NCBI GenBank assembly: GCA_002281575.1
Contig: NCGN01000013.1
Span: forward strand, 62,001-126,000
From: Sphingobacteriia bacterium 28-36-52
GTDB lineage: Bacteria; Bacteroidota; Bacteroidia; Chitinophagales; Chitinophagaceae
DNA length: 64,000 nucleotides
Reading direction: 5' to 3'
Shown here: piece by piece, positions 6,912 to 15,299 of the stretch
Numbering within the stretch: the first letter of the stretch is position 1
Layout: each line of letters opens with the position of its first letter
Notes under the pieces: generated by a model
What the model was told of the DNA's origin: nothing
Databases searched by the model: none
What the model saw: only the letters and a program-made list of their open reading frames with translations
Position numbers and translations under genes: made by a program

Positions 6912-9170
6912 CTAATTTGATTTGATAAAAGGGATGGTTATTTTCTGCTGATTATTCCTTATTTCAACATAATAAATTCCTGCAGATAATGGACCAGTAT
7001 TTACTTGATAAGTATTGCTTACAGTATTTCCTCTATTGATGGTTTTGCCCAGCGAATTAAAAATTGTTACTTGCTGATTGATTCCACTATTTAGCCCCTG
7101 AATGGTTAGGGTGTTTTTAACGGGGTTAGGGAAAATTTTTATGCCCGTTGTACTGTTGGGAACTTGGCTAGTAAAACCAACCCCTTTTATGAATAACGGG
7201 GTTTCTGTAGCGGTAACAATCACTTTCCCATTGGTTGTTTTCAGTTTGCTCAATTCCATAGTAGCCATTCCAGCAGCAGGGGTATACAAATAAGCCGAAT
7301 CTGCACTACCAAGATCTAAGGTATATAAACCGGTTCTGCCTTTTTCATCTGGAATATATACTACATACATGGCACTGGTATCATTCAGTAAATATTCATC
7401 TACTATAGGATCTGCATTTATTGTTTTATTAAAGTAGTAGGACCCAAATAATTCTTTTGTTTGTTTAATAAAATCAGCAGCAGGTCTTGCACTTAATTGA
7501 TTCCCAAACAACCCACTAGTGGCGTACAATTGATCACTGTTAGGAGAGTCATCTTCCAATTGGTAAAAAAATTGTTTGACAATTCCATTTCTAGAATACA
7601 AGAGCGCCGTTCTTAAAATCCAGTCTGCTTGTGTTTGTAAAATAGACTTGTTGCCAATAGCAATTGCTTTGTTTGGACTGTTCGGATTAATATCAAAACC
7701 TGTTTCGGTTACCCATACGGGCATATTATTCAGATAAACAGCAGCGGATTGTATAAATGCTTTTGCTATGGAGTCTGCATTGGTATTAATCGATTTTAAC
7801 TCTGGAGCGATGGCTCTATTTAATGAAGTGCTATTGGTATACAAATGGTAATTAATAATATCCCAACAAATATTCACCGTTCCGTCAGGGTTAAATCCTC
7901 TGAATTCTTTACACCAATCAATCATGCCTCTGAAATAATCGGTAGTTGCTAAAGCAACACCAGCCATCACCACTTTCATATTGCTATCTGCATTTTTTAC
8001 ACCTACCCCAATACCGAGCGTATTCTTGTGGCCGTCATAGAATGCAGATAAATTGGCTGCATATTCTCTTCCTGTTTGATATGCTTTTCTACCCTTCCAC
8101 CATTTATCTCTTTCGTTTTCGCACTCCATGTATTCAATTAATCCAAGGCCCACTTTTACTTGATTAATTTCGTCACCTGTCCATCGGGCAGTATCATATA
8201 CATTAAGCAATCGTTGATCTACCGTTTTGTTCTTACCATACCTAGCAGCAAACTGAAAAGCTAATTTAGCTTGATCAATATAGGAAGCTGGATCATTTAA
8301 ATTTTTTCCATAAAATACTGGATTGTTTTCTAAGTCTTTTAAACTGTCTGGATACGAATCAATCATCCAACTTGGCAATGTTTTTAAACAAGCCAAAACA
8401 GCAATGCCCTCTTTCAAACAGGTTTCATAAATAGCATCATAATTCCAGCTACCACTTCTTGTAGGACTATAGGTATAACTGCCTTGTTTGTATTCTAATT
8501 TTTGCCAATCTAAATAGTGTCTAAATCCGCTAAAGTGTTTTACTGCATTTAATTTCTTAGAATTAACAACAAATGGGTCTATAAGTGGGTCAGAAAAATT
8601 CCACTCATATCCATTAATTCCCAATAAATTAGATAAAGGGTTTTTTCGCTTTAAAACAGGATTGCTTGCAGAAGGCGGGGTATAATACCCATAGCATTCA
8701 ATTTCTGAGGGGAAATCATTTTCAGCTACAATCAATAAGTACATAATGTTTCTAGCAGCTACGTCTAACTTAATGATATCTGGACGTTCAGGGTAAGGGC
8801 CAACCCAACGATTGTATTTTGATCCATCAAAAGAAGCAATGACTTTTCTATTCCAACTGCTATCTATAATATAAAGTGTAAAGGGCTTGGTACTAATTCC
8901 AGTCCAATCATAAAAGCGAATACTATCTATTACCATTGATTCCCCTTTTAAAAGTGGGTAATAGGATTCATGTAATGGAATGATTTTGTCAAATTGTGCA
9001 TCTACTGCAGTAAAAAGGTCTCCATCAAATAATTGTTGTAACCCTTTTTCTACGTTGGTTAATTGATACCATCTATTGCCGTCAATGGGTATTTTCTGTC
9101 TATTTTGACCAATTGATTCAGCAATGCCTAAAGAAAAAAGCAAGATAGTGGCTAATATTTTTATCATCAT
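6912..9170 (-). CDS. Exported glycoside-hydrolase-like protein with T9SS sorting domain
   Basis: The 752-residue protein starts with a signal peptide (MMIKILATILLFSLGIAES) and ends with a type A T9SS sorting domain from about residue 677 (IKIFPNPVKNTLTI ... LSAGIYYVEI), so it should cross the outer membrane through the type IX system. The centre (about 180-580) looks like a TIM-barrel glycosidase of clan A: a candidate acid/base E353 in CENE, a candidate nucleophile E489 in VWVTETGFD, and a WDIINYHLY segment before it. An N-terminal region of about 150 residues may be a beta-sandwich binding domain. I cannot assign a CAZy family; GH39- or GH5-like relatives are possible. It is divergent from the PIG-L gene, with 198 bases between them. 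Confidence 0.75.
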   Translation of the reverse strand: MMIKILATILLFSLGIAESIGQNRQKIPIDGNRWYQLTNVEKGLQQLFDGDLFTAVDAQFDKIIPLHESYYPLLKGESMVIDSIRFYDWTGISTKPFTLYIIDSSWNRKVIASFDGSKYNRWVGPYPERPDIIKLDVAARNIMYLLIVAENDFPSEIECYGYYTPPSASNPVLKRKNPLSNLLGINGYEWNFSDPLIDPFVVNSKKLNAVKHFSGFRHYLDWQKLEYKQGSYTYSPTRSGSWNYDAIYETCLKEGIAVLACLKTLPSWMIDSYPDSLKDLENNPVFYGKNLNDPASYIDQAKLAFQFAARYGKNKTVDQRLLNVYDTARWTGDEINQVKVGLGLIEYMECENERDKWWKGRKAYQTGREYAANLSAFYDGHKNTLGIGVGVKNADSNMKVVMAGVALATTDYFRGMIDWCKEFRGFNPDGTVNICWDIINYHLYTNSTSLNRAIAPELKSINTNADSIAKAFIQSAAVYLNNMPVWVTETGFDINPNSPNKAIAIGNKSILQTQADWILRTALLYSRNGIVKQFFYQLEDDSPNSDQLYATSGLFGNQLSARPAADFIKQTKELFGSYYFNKTINADPIVDEYLLNDTSAMYVVYIPDEKGRTGLYTLDLGSADSAYLYTPAAGMATMELSKLKTTNGKVIVTATETPLFIKGVGFTSQVPNSTTGIKIFPNPVKNTLTIQGLNSGINQQVTIFNSLGKTINRGNTVSNTYQVNTGPLSAGIYYVEIRNNQQKITIPFIKSN

Positions 9171-9273
9171 TTTTTATTCCAATTACCTTGTTGGAGAATC
9201 AGCAAGTATAGGTTATCAAATTGTGTGCAAATTAACCATGTTTACACATAGTAGAGCCATTTTATTGACCTGT

Positions 9274-9287
9274 TGTTGCATGCAACA
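9274..9287. promoter_or_regulatory. 14-bp perfect palindrome, candidate operator
   Basis: TGTTGCATGCAACA is a perfect 14-base palindrome lying between the divergent starts of the exported glycosidase-like gene (9170) and the PIG-L gene (9369). Its position about 100 bases from each start and its symmetry would suit a dimeric repressor or activator controlling both. No regulator gene is adjacent and no second copy was noticed in the window, so function is inference. Confidence 0.35.
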
Positions 9288-9368
9288 GCCATCATTTTAA
9301 TTTTTTTGAATGGTAAAACCCACAAAGCCAACTATAGCTATCTTCGTTAAAACGATAAATGCTTGAAT

Positions 9369-11930
9369 ATGCTATTTAATACTGCAACGCGTTCATTAAT
9401 TGTTCTCTTTTTCTTCGGATTTTTGGTAATTGCTACAACTCAATTAAAAGCGCAAAATCCAGAACTGAATGGAAGTGCCGCTATTTTTCAACAGTTGCAA
9501 AAATTACAAGTGTTAGGTAGTGTACTTTATATTGCTGCCCATCCTGATGACGAGAACAACAGTTTGCTCCCTTATTTAGCGAAAGAAAAAAAATACAGAA
9601 CAGCCTATTTAAGTTTAACCAGAGGAGATGGTGGTCAAAATTTAATTGGTCCAGAACAAGGTGTTGAACTAGGGTTAATTAGAACACAAGAATTGTTGGC
9701 AGCCAGACAAATTGATGGTGCTGAACAATATTTTACCAGTGCTTATGAGTTTGGATTTAGCAAAACAGCCAATGAAACACTTCAATATTGGGATAGAGTA
9801 AAAGTGCTCGCAGATATGGTTTGGGTTATTCGAAAATTTCAACCGGATATCATTATCAATCGATTTCCTCCAGATGCAAGAGCCGGACATGGACACCACG
9901 CATCTTCTGCTGTACTTTCTATAGAAGCTTTTACAGCAGCTGCTGATCCCAAACAATTCCCAGAACAATTAAAGCAAGGGGTAAGTGTTTGGCAGGCCAA
10001 AAGGTTGGTTTGGAACACATTTAATTTTGGGGGAGCAAATACAACCAGCGAAAATCAACTCAAAATAGATGCGGGCGTTTTTAATCCATTGCTAGGACAA
10101 AGTTATGGCGAAGTGGGAGGAGAAGCTAGAAGTATGCATAAGAGTCAAGGGGAGGGTAGGCCAAGACGAAAAGGCCCTGTATTTGAATACTTCACTACCA
10201 TTGCAGGAGATACTGCTAGAACAAGTTTAATGGAAGGAATAAATACCGATTGGAGTAGAATTTCTGTTGCTGGCAAATCTATTGAACAATTGATTCAACA
10301 AATCATACATCAATTTAATTTTATACAGCCATCAGCTTCAATTAGTGAGTTGGTTAAATTATATCAACAAATAAAATCCCTTTCTTATAATGGAATTTGG
10401 AAAGAGCAAAAACTCAAAGAGGTTGAATCACTTATTGTGGCTTGCGCTGGATTAGTAGTAGAAGCAACCACTGAAGCAGAATATGGAGTGCCTGGAGAAA
10501 AATTGGGGATGCAATTTTTAGTGAACAAGCGAAGCGAAGCTGCTATTCAGTTAAATAAAGTTCAACTTAGCACATCTAGTAGTATTGAATATGATACCAG
10601 CATCAATAGGACATTGCAAAACAATACCAATTTCATCATTAATTATTCTCATCTAGTTTCTATAGATCAGCACATTTCACAGCCTTATTGGCTTGCAGCT
10701 CCAATGAAAGATATGGGCACTTTTGATGTGTCTAATTATCAATTAATTGGGAGAGCAAATTCATACGATCCTTTAACAGCGCAATTTGAATTTACAATAA
10801 ATGGGATTGATTTAACGGTAACTAAACCAGTACAATACAAGTTTGTAGATTTGGTTCGTGGAGAAATTTTTCAGCCTTTGAATATTATTCCTCGTGTGGT
10901 AGTAGAATTAGATAAAGATGTTTTACTTACAAATGTTCAAACACCCAACAAAAAAATTCTCTCAAGCCCTGCTTTATTATTGCAGTTCAAGACCAATTTT
11001 TCTTTATCAAATCTTCCAGTCACTATAAGCTTAAAAGAAGGAGAAAAATATCTTTATTCAAAAGATACAGTAATGGGTTTTGTTGCAGGAAATATTTATC
11101 CCTTTTCAATTCAGTTAAAAGCTGCAATAGGAGAGCAAAAGCAAGGAAATATTTATGCGGAAATAAAGTTTAAGATTAACGGAAAAACTTACGCTTATGA
11201 TCAACTACTCAAAACCATAAAATACGATCATATACCAAGTATCAATTACTTGTACAAAGATCAAGCAAGAGTTATAAGTGAACCCATTCAGTCAATTCCT
11301 AAACGGGTGGGGTATATAGTTGGTGCAGGAGACAAAGTGCCAGAAGCACTTTTACAATTGGGTCACAGTGTAGACATTTTGCAAGAAACAGATATTGTAG
11401 ATGCTAAGTTGGCATTGTATGATGCCATTGTTGTTGGAATAAGGGCTTATAATATTCATGAATGGTTGACTAACAAAAATGAAGTGATTAATAAATATAT
11501 TCAAAAAGGTGGTCATTTGATTGTGCAATATTTGAAAAGTAATTTAGTGGGTAATAAAAGGGTAAAAGTGGGTCCTTATGATTTTGCCATGTCAAATATC
11601 AGGGTAACAGAAGAAAAAGCACCCGTTCACCTATTGCAATCAAGTCATCCTTTTTTAAATTTTCCTAATAAAATTGGTGATAAAGACTTTGAAAATTGGG
11701 TTCAAGAAAGAAGTACTTATCAAATGGAACCAGTGAAAGCCCCTTATGAAGCAATATTACAAATGAATGATGCCAATGACAAACCCACTAACGGCAGTTT
11801 AGTAACCACCAAATACGGCAAGGGAAATTTTACTTATGTTAGCTTAGTTTTATTCAGACAATTGCCTGCAGGGGTAGCTGGCAGCTATAAATTATTAGCC
11901 AATTTGCTATCATTACCTCCCAATAAATAG
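9369..11930 (+). CDS. PIG-L/LmbE-family deacetylase, large secreted form
   Basis: The 853-residue protein begins with a signal peptide (IVLFFFGFLVIATTQLKAQ) followed by a PIG-L/LmbE zinc-dependent deacetylase domain. The metal site is seen in AAHPDDEN (residues 56-63) and the later GHGHHASS. Enzymes of this family remove acetyl groups from N-acetylglucosamine-type sugars. The remaining about 600 residues are beta-rich and contain a segment near residues 640-800 resembling a glutamine-amidotransferase-like fold (VGAGDKVPEALLQLGHSV), as often seen in the large Bacteroidota members. I start at ATG 9369 because the frame's upstream start at 9363 is a TTG two codons earlier. It is the first gene of an apparent operon with two tiny membrane proteins and a symporter. 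Confidence 0.82.
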   Translation: MLFNTATRSLIVLFFFGFLVIATTQLKAQNPELNGSAAIFQQLQKLQVLGSVLYIAAHPDDENNSLLPYLAKEKKYRTAYLSLTRGDGGQNLIGPEQGVELGLIRTQELLAARQIDGAEQYFTSAYEFGFSKTANETLQYWDRVKVLADMVWVIRKFQPDIIINRFPPDARAGHGHHASSAVLSIEAFTAAADPKQFPEQLKQGVSVWQAKRLVWNTFNFGGANTTSENQLKIDAGVFNPLLGQSYGEVGGEARSMHKSQGEGRPRRKGPVFEYFTTIAGDTARTSLMEGINTDWSRISVAGKSIEQLIQQIIHQFNFIQPSASISELVKLYQQIKSLSYNGIWKEQKLKEVESLIVACAGLVVEATTEAEYGVPGEKLGMQFLVNKRSEAAIQLNKVQLSTSSSIEYDTSINRTLQNNTNFIINYSHLVSIDQHISQPYWLAAPMKDMGTFDVSNYQLIGRANSYDPLTAQFEFTINGIDLTVTKPVQYKFVDLVRGEIFQPLNIIPRVVVELDKDVLLTNVQTPNKKILSSPALLLQFKTNFSLSNLPVTISLKEGEKYLYSKDTVMGFVAGNIYPFSIQLKAAIGEQKQGNIYAEIKFKINGKTYAYDQLLKTIKYDHIPSINYLYKDQARVISEPIQSIPKRVGYIVGAGDKVPEALLQLGHSVDILQETDIVDAKLALYDAIVVGIRAYNIHEWLTNKNEVINKYIQKGGHLIVQYLKSNLVGNKRVKVGPYDFAMSNIRVTEEKAPVHLLQSSHPFLNFPNKIGDKDFENWVQERSTYQMEPVKAPYEAILQMNDANDKPTNGSLVTTKYGKGNFTYVSLVLFRQLPAGVAGSYKLLANLLSLPPNK

Positions 11931-11933
11931 AAT

Positions 11934-12086
11934 ATGCAGCCCAGGAAAAAAATTAGTTTTTTTATGATTGTGATCATTGGTGTGGTCATTGGTGTATTTT
12001 TAAAAAATGTAAAAGCTGGGTTATTGATTGGATTGGCTTTGGGATTATTGGGTGGTGGGTTACTTAGTTCAAAATCAAAAAAATGA
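11934..12086 (+). CDS. 50-residue two-helix membrane protein
   Basis: This short frame begins with ATG 3 bases after the PIG-L stop and encodes 50 residues: a basic start (MQPRKK), a first hydrophobic helix (FMIVIIGVVIGVFL), a short KNVKAG turn, and a glycine/leucine-rich second helix (LLIGLALGLLGGGLL) ending in a basic SSKSKK tail. Its stop overlaps the next start as ATGA. The coupling on both sides, the clean topology and the absence of any competing frame make it a credible gene. No family is recognised; a small subunit or stabiliser of the neighbouring symporter is one inference. Confidence 0.6.
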   Translation: MQPRKKISFFMIVIIGVVIGVFLKNVKAGLLIGLALGLLGGGLLSSKSKK

Positions 12087-12196
12087 AAGAGAAAATACCC
12101 TTATTTAAATCATGGAAAAGTTGGTACATATTTGTACTACTGGTTTTGTTGGCCCAAATATTATTTTTTGATTGGTTTACAAATCTATTTAAATGA
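12083..12196 (+). CDS. 37-residue single-helix membrane protein
   Basis: Starting in the ATGA overlap with the preceding micro-gene, this frame encodes 37 residues with one hydrophobic helix (WYIFVLLVLLAQILFF) between a basic amino end (MKEKIPLFKSWKSW) and a DWFTNLFK tail. Its own stop overlaps the start of the symporter gene, again as ATGA. This tight coupling implies near-stoichiometric synthesis with the symporter. I do not recognise a family. Confidence 0.6.
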   Translation: MKEKIPLFKSWKSWYIFVLLVLLAQILFFDWFTNLFK

Positions 12197-13899
12197 GAAC
12201 TGCCGACTGGGTCATTTTAATTCTTACTCTTACTTGTATCATAGCCTATGGTGTTTACAAGAGCCGAACCAGTAAAGACATGGAAGGTTATTTTTTGAGT
12301 AATCGAAATATGCCTTGGTACATTGTGTTATTGAGTATCATGGGTACACAAGCGAGCGCTATCACTTTTCTTTCTGCACCCGGTCAGGCTTTTACAGATG
12401 GAATGCGATTTGTTCAATATTATTTTGGAATTCCCATTGCGATGGTGGTGCTATGCATCACGTTCGTGCCATTATTCAGCAAGCTAAAAGTGATTACAGC
12501 TTATGAATATTTAGAACAACGCTTCGATTTAAAAACCAGGGTATTTACTTCTTCTTTATTTCTGTTGTCTAGAGGCCTTTCAACTGGAATCAGCATTTAT
12601 GCTCCATCCATCATTTTATCTTCATTAATGGGTTGGGATATTTTTTACACCAACATTGTGATGGGGGGGATGTTGATTGTATATACTGTTTCTGGTGGTG
12701 CAAAAGCGGTAGCCTATACTCAACAATTGCAATTGATTATCATTTTTATTGGGATGTTTATTGCAGGGTATTTAATTGTTTCGAATTTGCCAGAAAATGT
12801 TGGTTTTAGCGAAGCGCTTGCAGTAAGTGGGGCCGCAGGAAAAATGAATGTTATTACAACAGGTTTTACCGAAAATGGATTTGATTGGAAAGATCGGTAC
12901 AATTTAATCAGTGGTATTATTGGGGGCTTCTTTTTAGCACTTTCCTATTTTGGTACAGATCAGTCTCAAGTAGGTAGATATTTAACTGCTAAGTCGGAGC
13001 AGGAAAGCAAAATTGGCTTATTAATGAATGGCTTGGTTAAAGTGCCCATGCAGTTTTTTATACTTTTATTAGGGGCTTTGTTGTTCACTTTTTATCAGTT
13101 TAATCCATCTCCAGTTTTTTTTAATAAGGCAGCAGAAGACAAAGCCTTATTAACACCGTATAAGGATTCTCTTTTGCAAATAAAGAACCAGTTTGATGAG
13201 CAACAAGCCACCCAGCAAGCGCATAGTAAGCTGTTTGTATTACAGCCAACTGCTGCAATTAAAGATAGTGTGGCAAAAGGTGCAGCCAAATTAACAATAA
13301 TAAAAAATGAGTATAAAGCTGTTATTAAGAAAGCAGTACCAGGTTCTGATGTCAATGATACCAACTATATATTCTTGCGTTTTGTGGTAGACTTTTTGCC
13401 CAGTGGTTTGGTGGGATTATTGATTGCTATTATATTTTTGGCAGCTTGGGGCTCTATAGCCGCTGCTTTGAATTCATTGGCTTCTTGCACCATGGTCGAT
13501 TTTCATCAACGGTTTACTAAGAAAGAAAAGTTATCCGATTCTGTTGCGCAAGACTTGAAAGAATATCGGTTGTCTAAATGGTACACTTTTTATTGGGGTG
13601 TATTTTGCATCATCACGGCACAGTTTGCAACTGGAATGGGAAGTTTAATTGAGGCGGTAAATGTGTTGGGCTCCTTATTTTACGGGGTAATTCTAGGAAT
13701 ATTTCTGGTTGCATTTTACATGAAGAAAATAGGAGGTACAGCAGTGTTTAGGGCTGCCGTAGTAGGAGAATTGTTGGTTATTCTTTTATTCCTTTTAGAT
13801 AAATACAATATCATTGGGCTTGGATTTTTATGGCTCAATGTAGCTGGCGCTTTGATTGTTGTATTGTTGAGCGCCTGTTTTTCTTTTTTCAAAAGATAA
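12193..13899 (+). CDS. Sodium:solute symporter (SSS family)
   Basis: The 568-residue inner-membrane protein has about 13 hydrophobic helices and family signatures such as SNRNMPWYIVLLSIMGTQASAITFLSAPGQA split over residues 36-66, a GTDQSQVGRYL segment near 255, and the late AAWGSIAAALNSLAS region near residue 420. SSS transporters use sodium (or proton) gradients to import sugars, amino acids or vitamins. A hydrophilic insertion of about 80 residues at roughly 310-390 is longer than in typical members. It is translationally coupled to two micro-proteins and follows a PIG-L deacetylase, and a GH13 enzyme follows, so a sugar or amino sugar is a reasonable guess for the substrate but not shown. 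Confidence 0.9.
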   Translation: MRTADWVILILTLTCIIAYGVYKSRTSKDMEGYFLSNRNMPWYIVLLSIMGTQASAITFLSAPGQAFTDGMRFVQYYFGIPIAMVVLCITFVPLFSKLKVITAYEYLEQRFDLKTRVFTSSLFLLSRGLSTGISIYAPSIILSSLMGWDIFYTNIVMGGMLIVYTVSGGAKAVAYTQQLQLIIIFIGMFIAGYLIVSNLPENVGFSEALAVSGAAGKMNVITTGFTENGFDWKDRYNLISGIIGGFFLALSYFGTDQSQVGRYLTAKSEQESKIGLLMNGLVKVPMQFFILLLGALLFTFYQFNPSPVFFNKAAEDKALLTPYKDSLLQIKNQFDEQQATQQAHSKLFVLQPTAAIKDSVAKGAAKLTIIKNEYKAVIKKAVPGSDVNDTNYIFLRFVVDFLPSGLVGLLIAIIFLAAWGSIAAALNSLASCTMVDFHQRFTKKEKLSDSVAQDLKEYRLSKWYTFYWGVFCIITAQFATGMGSLIEAVNVLGSLFYGVILGIFLVAFYMKKIGGTAVFRAAVVGELLVILLFLLDKYNIIGLGFLWLNVAGALIVVLLSACFSFFKR

Positions 13900-13930
13900 A
13901 CGCTTATCTTCCTACTTAGATAATTTAACA

Positions 13931-15199
13931 ATGAAGTCTTCTTTTCATGTAGTGCCATGGGCATATACCGCTACTATGTACGAAGTAAATATTCGTCAAT
14001 ATACCCCTGAAGGAACTTTTAATGCGTTTGCAGAACATTTGCCTCGCCTAAAAGAAATGGGAATAAATTTACTTTGGCTCATGCCTATTACGCCGATTAG
14101 TAAACTCAACATGCAGGGAAGTTTAGGCAGCTACTATGCATGTAGTAGCTATACAGATATTAATCCAGAATACGGAACTAAAGCCGATTTCAAGCAATTG
14201 ATACAACAAGCACATGCGCTAGGTTTTAAAGTAATCATTGATTGGGTTGCCAATCATACAGGCTGGGATCATCATTGGACCGTGGATCACCCTGAATGGA
14301 TGATGAAAGATGCTGAAGGTAAGTTTACTGAGAAAAATGGATGGCATGATGTGATTGATCTAAATTTTGAAGTACCCGAAATGCGACATGCGTTAATTAA
14401 AGCCATGCGATATTGGGTGAAAGATTTTGATATTGATGGATTTAGGTGCGATATGGCCCATTTAGTACCACTTGATTTTTGGCAACAAGCCCGATTAAGT
14501 TGTGAACTAACAAAGCCACTCTTTTGGTTAGCAGAATGCGAAGTACAAGATTATCACCAAGTATTTGATGCTACTTATTCTTGGTGGTGGATGCACGAAA
14601 CAGACAGGTATGCAAAAGCACTTACCACATTGCATGAAGTAAGAAATGTATTACATGCATACTCACAATACCCTCGAGGTGCAATTAAATTATTTTTCAC
14701 TGCTAACCATGATGAAAATAGTTGGAATGGAACTGAATATGAAAAGTATGGCTTAGCTGCATTAGCATGGGCGGTATTTACGTTTACTTGGCATGGGATG
14801 CCGATGGTTTACAGTGGTCAAGAAAGCCCCAATAAAAAGCGGCTGAAGTTTTTTGATAAAGATTTGATTGAGTGGAATCAACCCCCTCAGCTCCATTCCT
14901 TTTATAAAAAGCTTTCCCACTTGCGCGCAAATAACCCTGCAATATTTAAAGGTGAATCTTTTATTCTCCCTTCCGATAAAGACAATGAATTAATGGCTTT
15001 TTTTAGACGTAGCAGTAATCATATTGTGTTGGTGCTATTGAATGTTTCTTCGCATAGTAGGTTAAAGATTCATGTTCACCACGACTGGCTTAAAGGAGAT
15101 TTCAAAAATATATTCTCTGGTTTATCATTTCATTTTAAAGAGAAAGAAGAATTTGAATTGCAAGCAGGAGAGTACCTAGTGTATGAGAAAATGCAATAA
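13931..15199 (+). CDS. Alpha-amylase family (GH13) enzyme, cytoplasmic
   Basis: This 422-residue protein carries the four conserved GH13 regions: DWVANHT (104-110), GFRCDMA with nucleophile D174, WLAECE with acid/base E202, and TANHDENS with the stabilising D261. The TIM barrel is followed by a short C-terminal beta domain. There is no signal peptide (MKSSFHVVPW), so it acts in the cytoplasm, probably on imported or stored alpha-glucans. The start is an ATG 31 bases after the symporter stop. Small size and lack of extra domains fit the intracellular maltodextrin-type branch, but the exact substrate is not predictable. The direction and spacing allow co-transcription with the symporter. Confidence 0.92.
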   Translation: MKSSFHVVPWAYTATMYEVNIRQYTPEGTFNAFAEHLPRLKEMGINLLWLMPITPISKLNMQGSLGSYYACSSYTDINPEYGTKADFKQLIQQAHALGFKVIIDWVANHTGWDHHWTVDHPEWMMKDAEGKFTEKNGWHDVIDLNFEVPEMRHALIKAMRYWVKDFDIDGFRCDMAHLVPLDFWQQARLSCELTKPLFWLAECEVQDYHQVFDATYSWWWMHETDRYAKALTTLHEVRNVLHAYSQYPRGAIKLFFTANHDENSWNGTEYEKYGLAALAWAVFTFTWHGMPMVYSGQESPNKKRLKFFDKDLIEWNQPPQLHSFYKKLSHLRANNPAIFKGESFILPSDKDNELMAFFRRSSNHIVLVLLNVSSHSRLKIHVHHDWLKGDFKNIFSGLSFHFKEKEEFELQAGEYLVYEKMQ

Positions 15200-15243
15200 A
15201 GACAGCTCAAGAAATAGTTAAACAGCTTAAATTATTGGTACAA

Positions 15244-15276
15244 AAAAGCCCTGCAACGTTTACTTGCAGGGCTTTT
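15244..15276. terminator. Bidirectional terminator between GH13 gene and HtrA gene
   Basis: A 13-base-pair perfect stem (AAAAGCCCTGCAA with TTGCAGGGCTTTT) around a 7-base loop CGTTTAC, with A tract on one side and T tract on the other. It lies between two convergent genes and can stop transcription from both. Confidence 0.9.
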
Positions 15277-15299
15277 CATTATGCTCATCTTTATAAATA

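Noticed and set aside
9369..11930. PIG-L protein as the bacillithiol deacetylase BshB
   Set aside because: It is exported and more than three times longer than BshB, while bacillithiol synthesis is cytoplasmic.
13893..13910. AAGATAA-ACGC-TTATCTT hairpin at the symporter stop
   Set aside because: All stem pairs but two are A-T and there is no T tract, so it is too weak to call a terminator.
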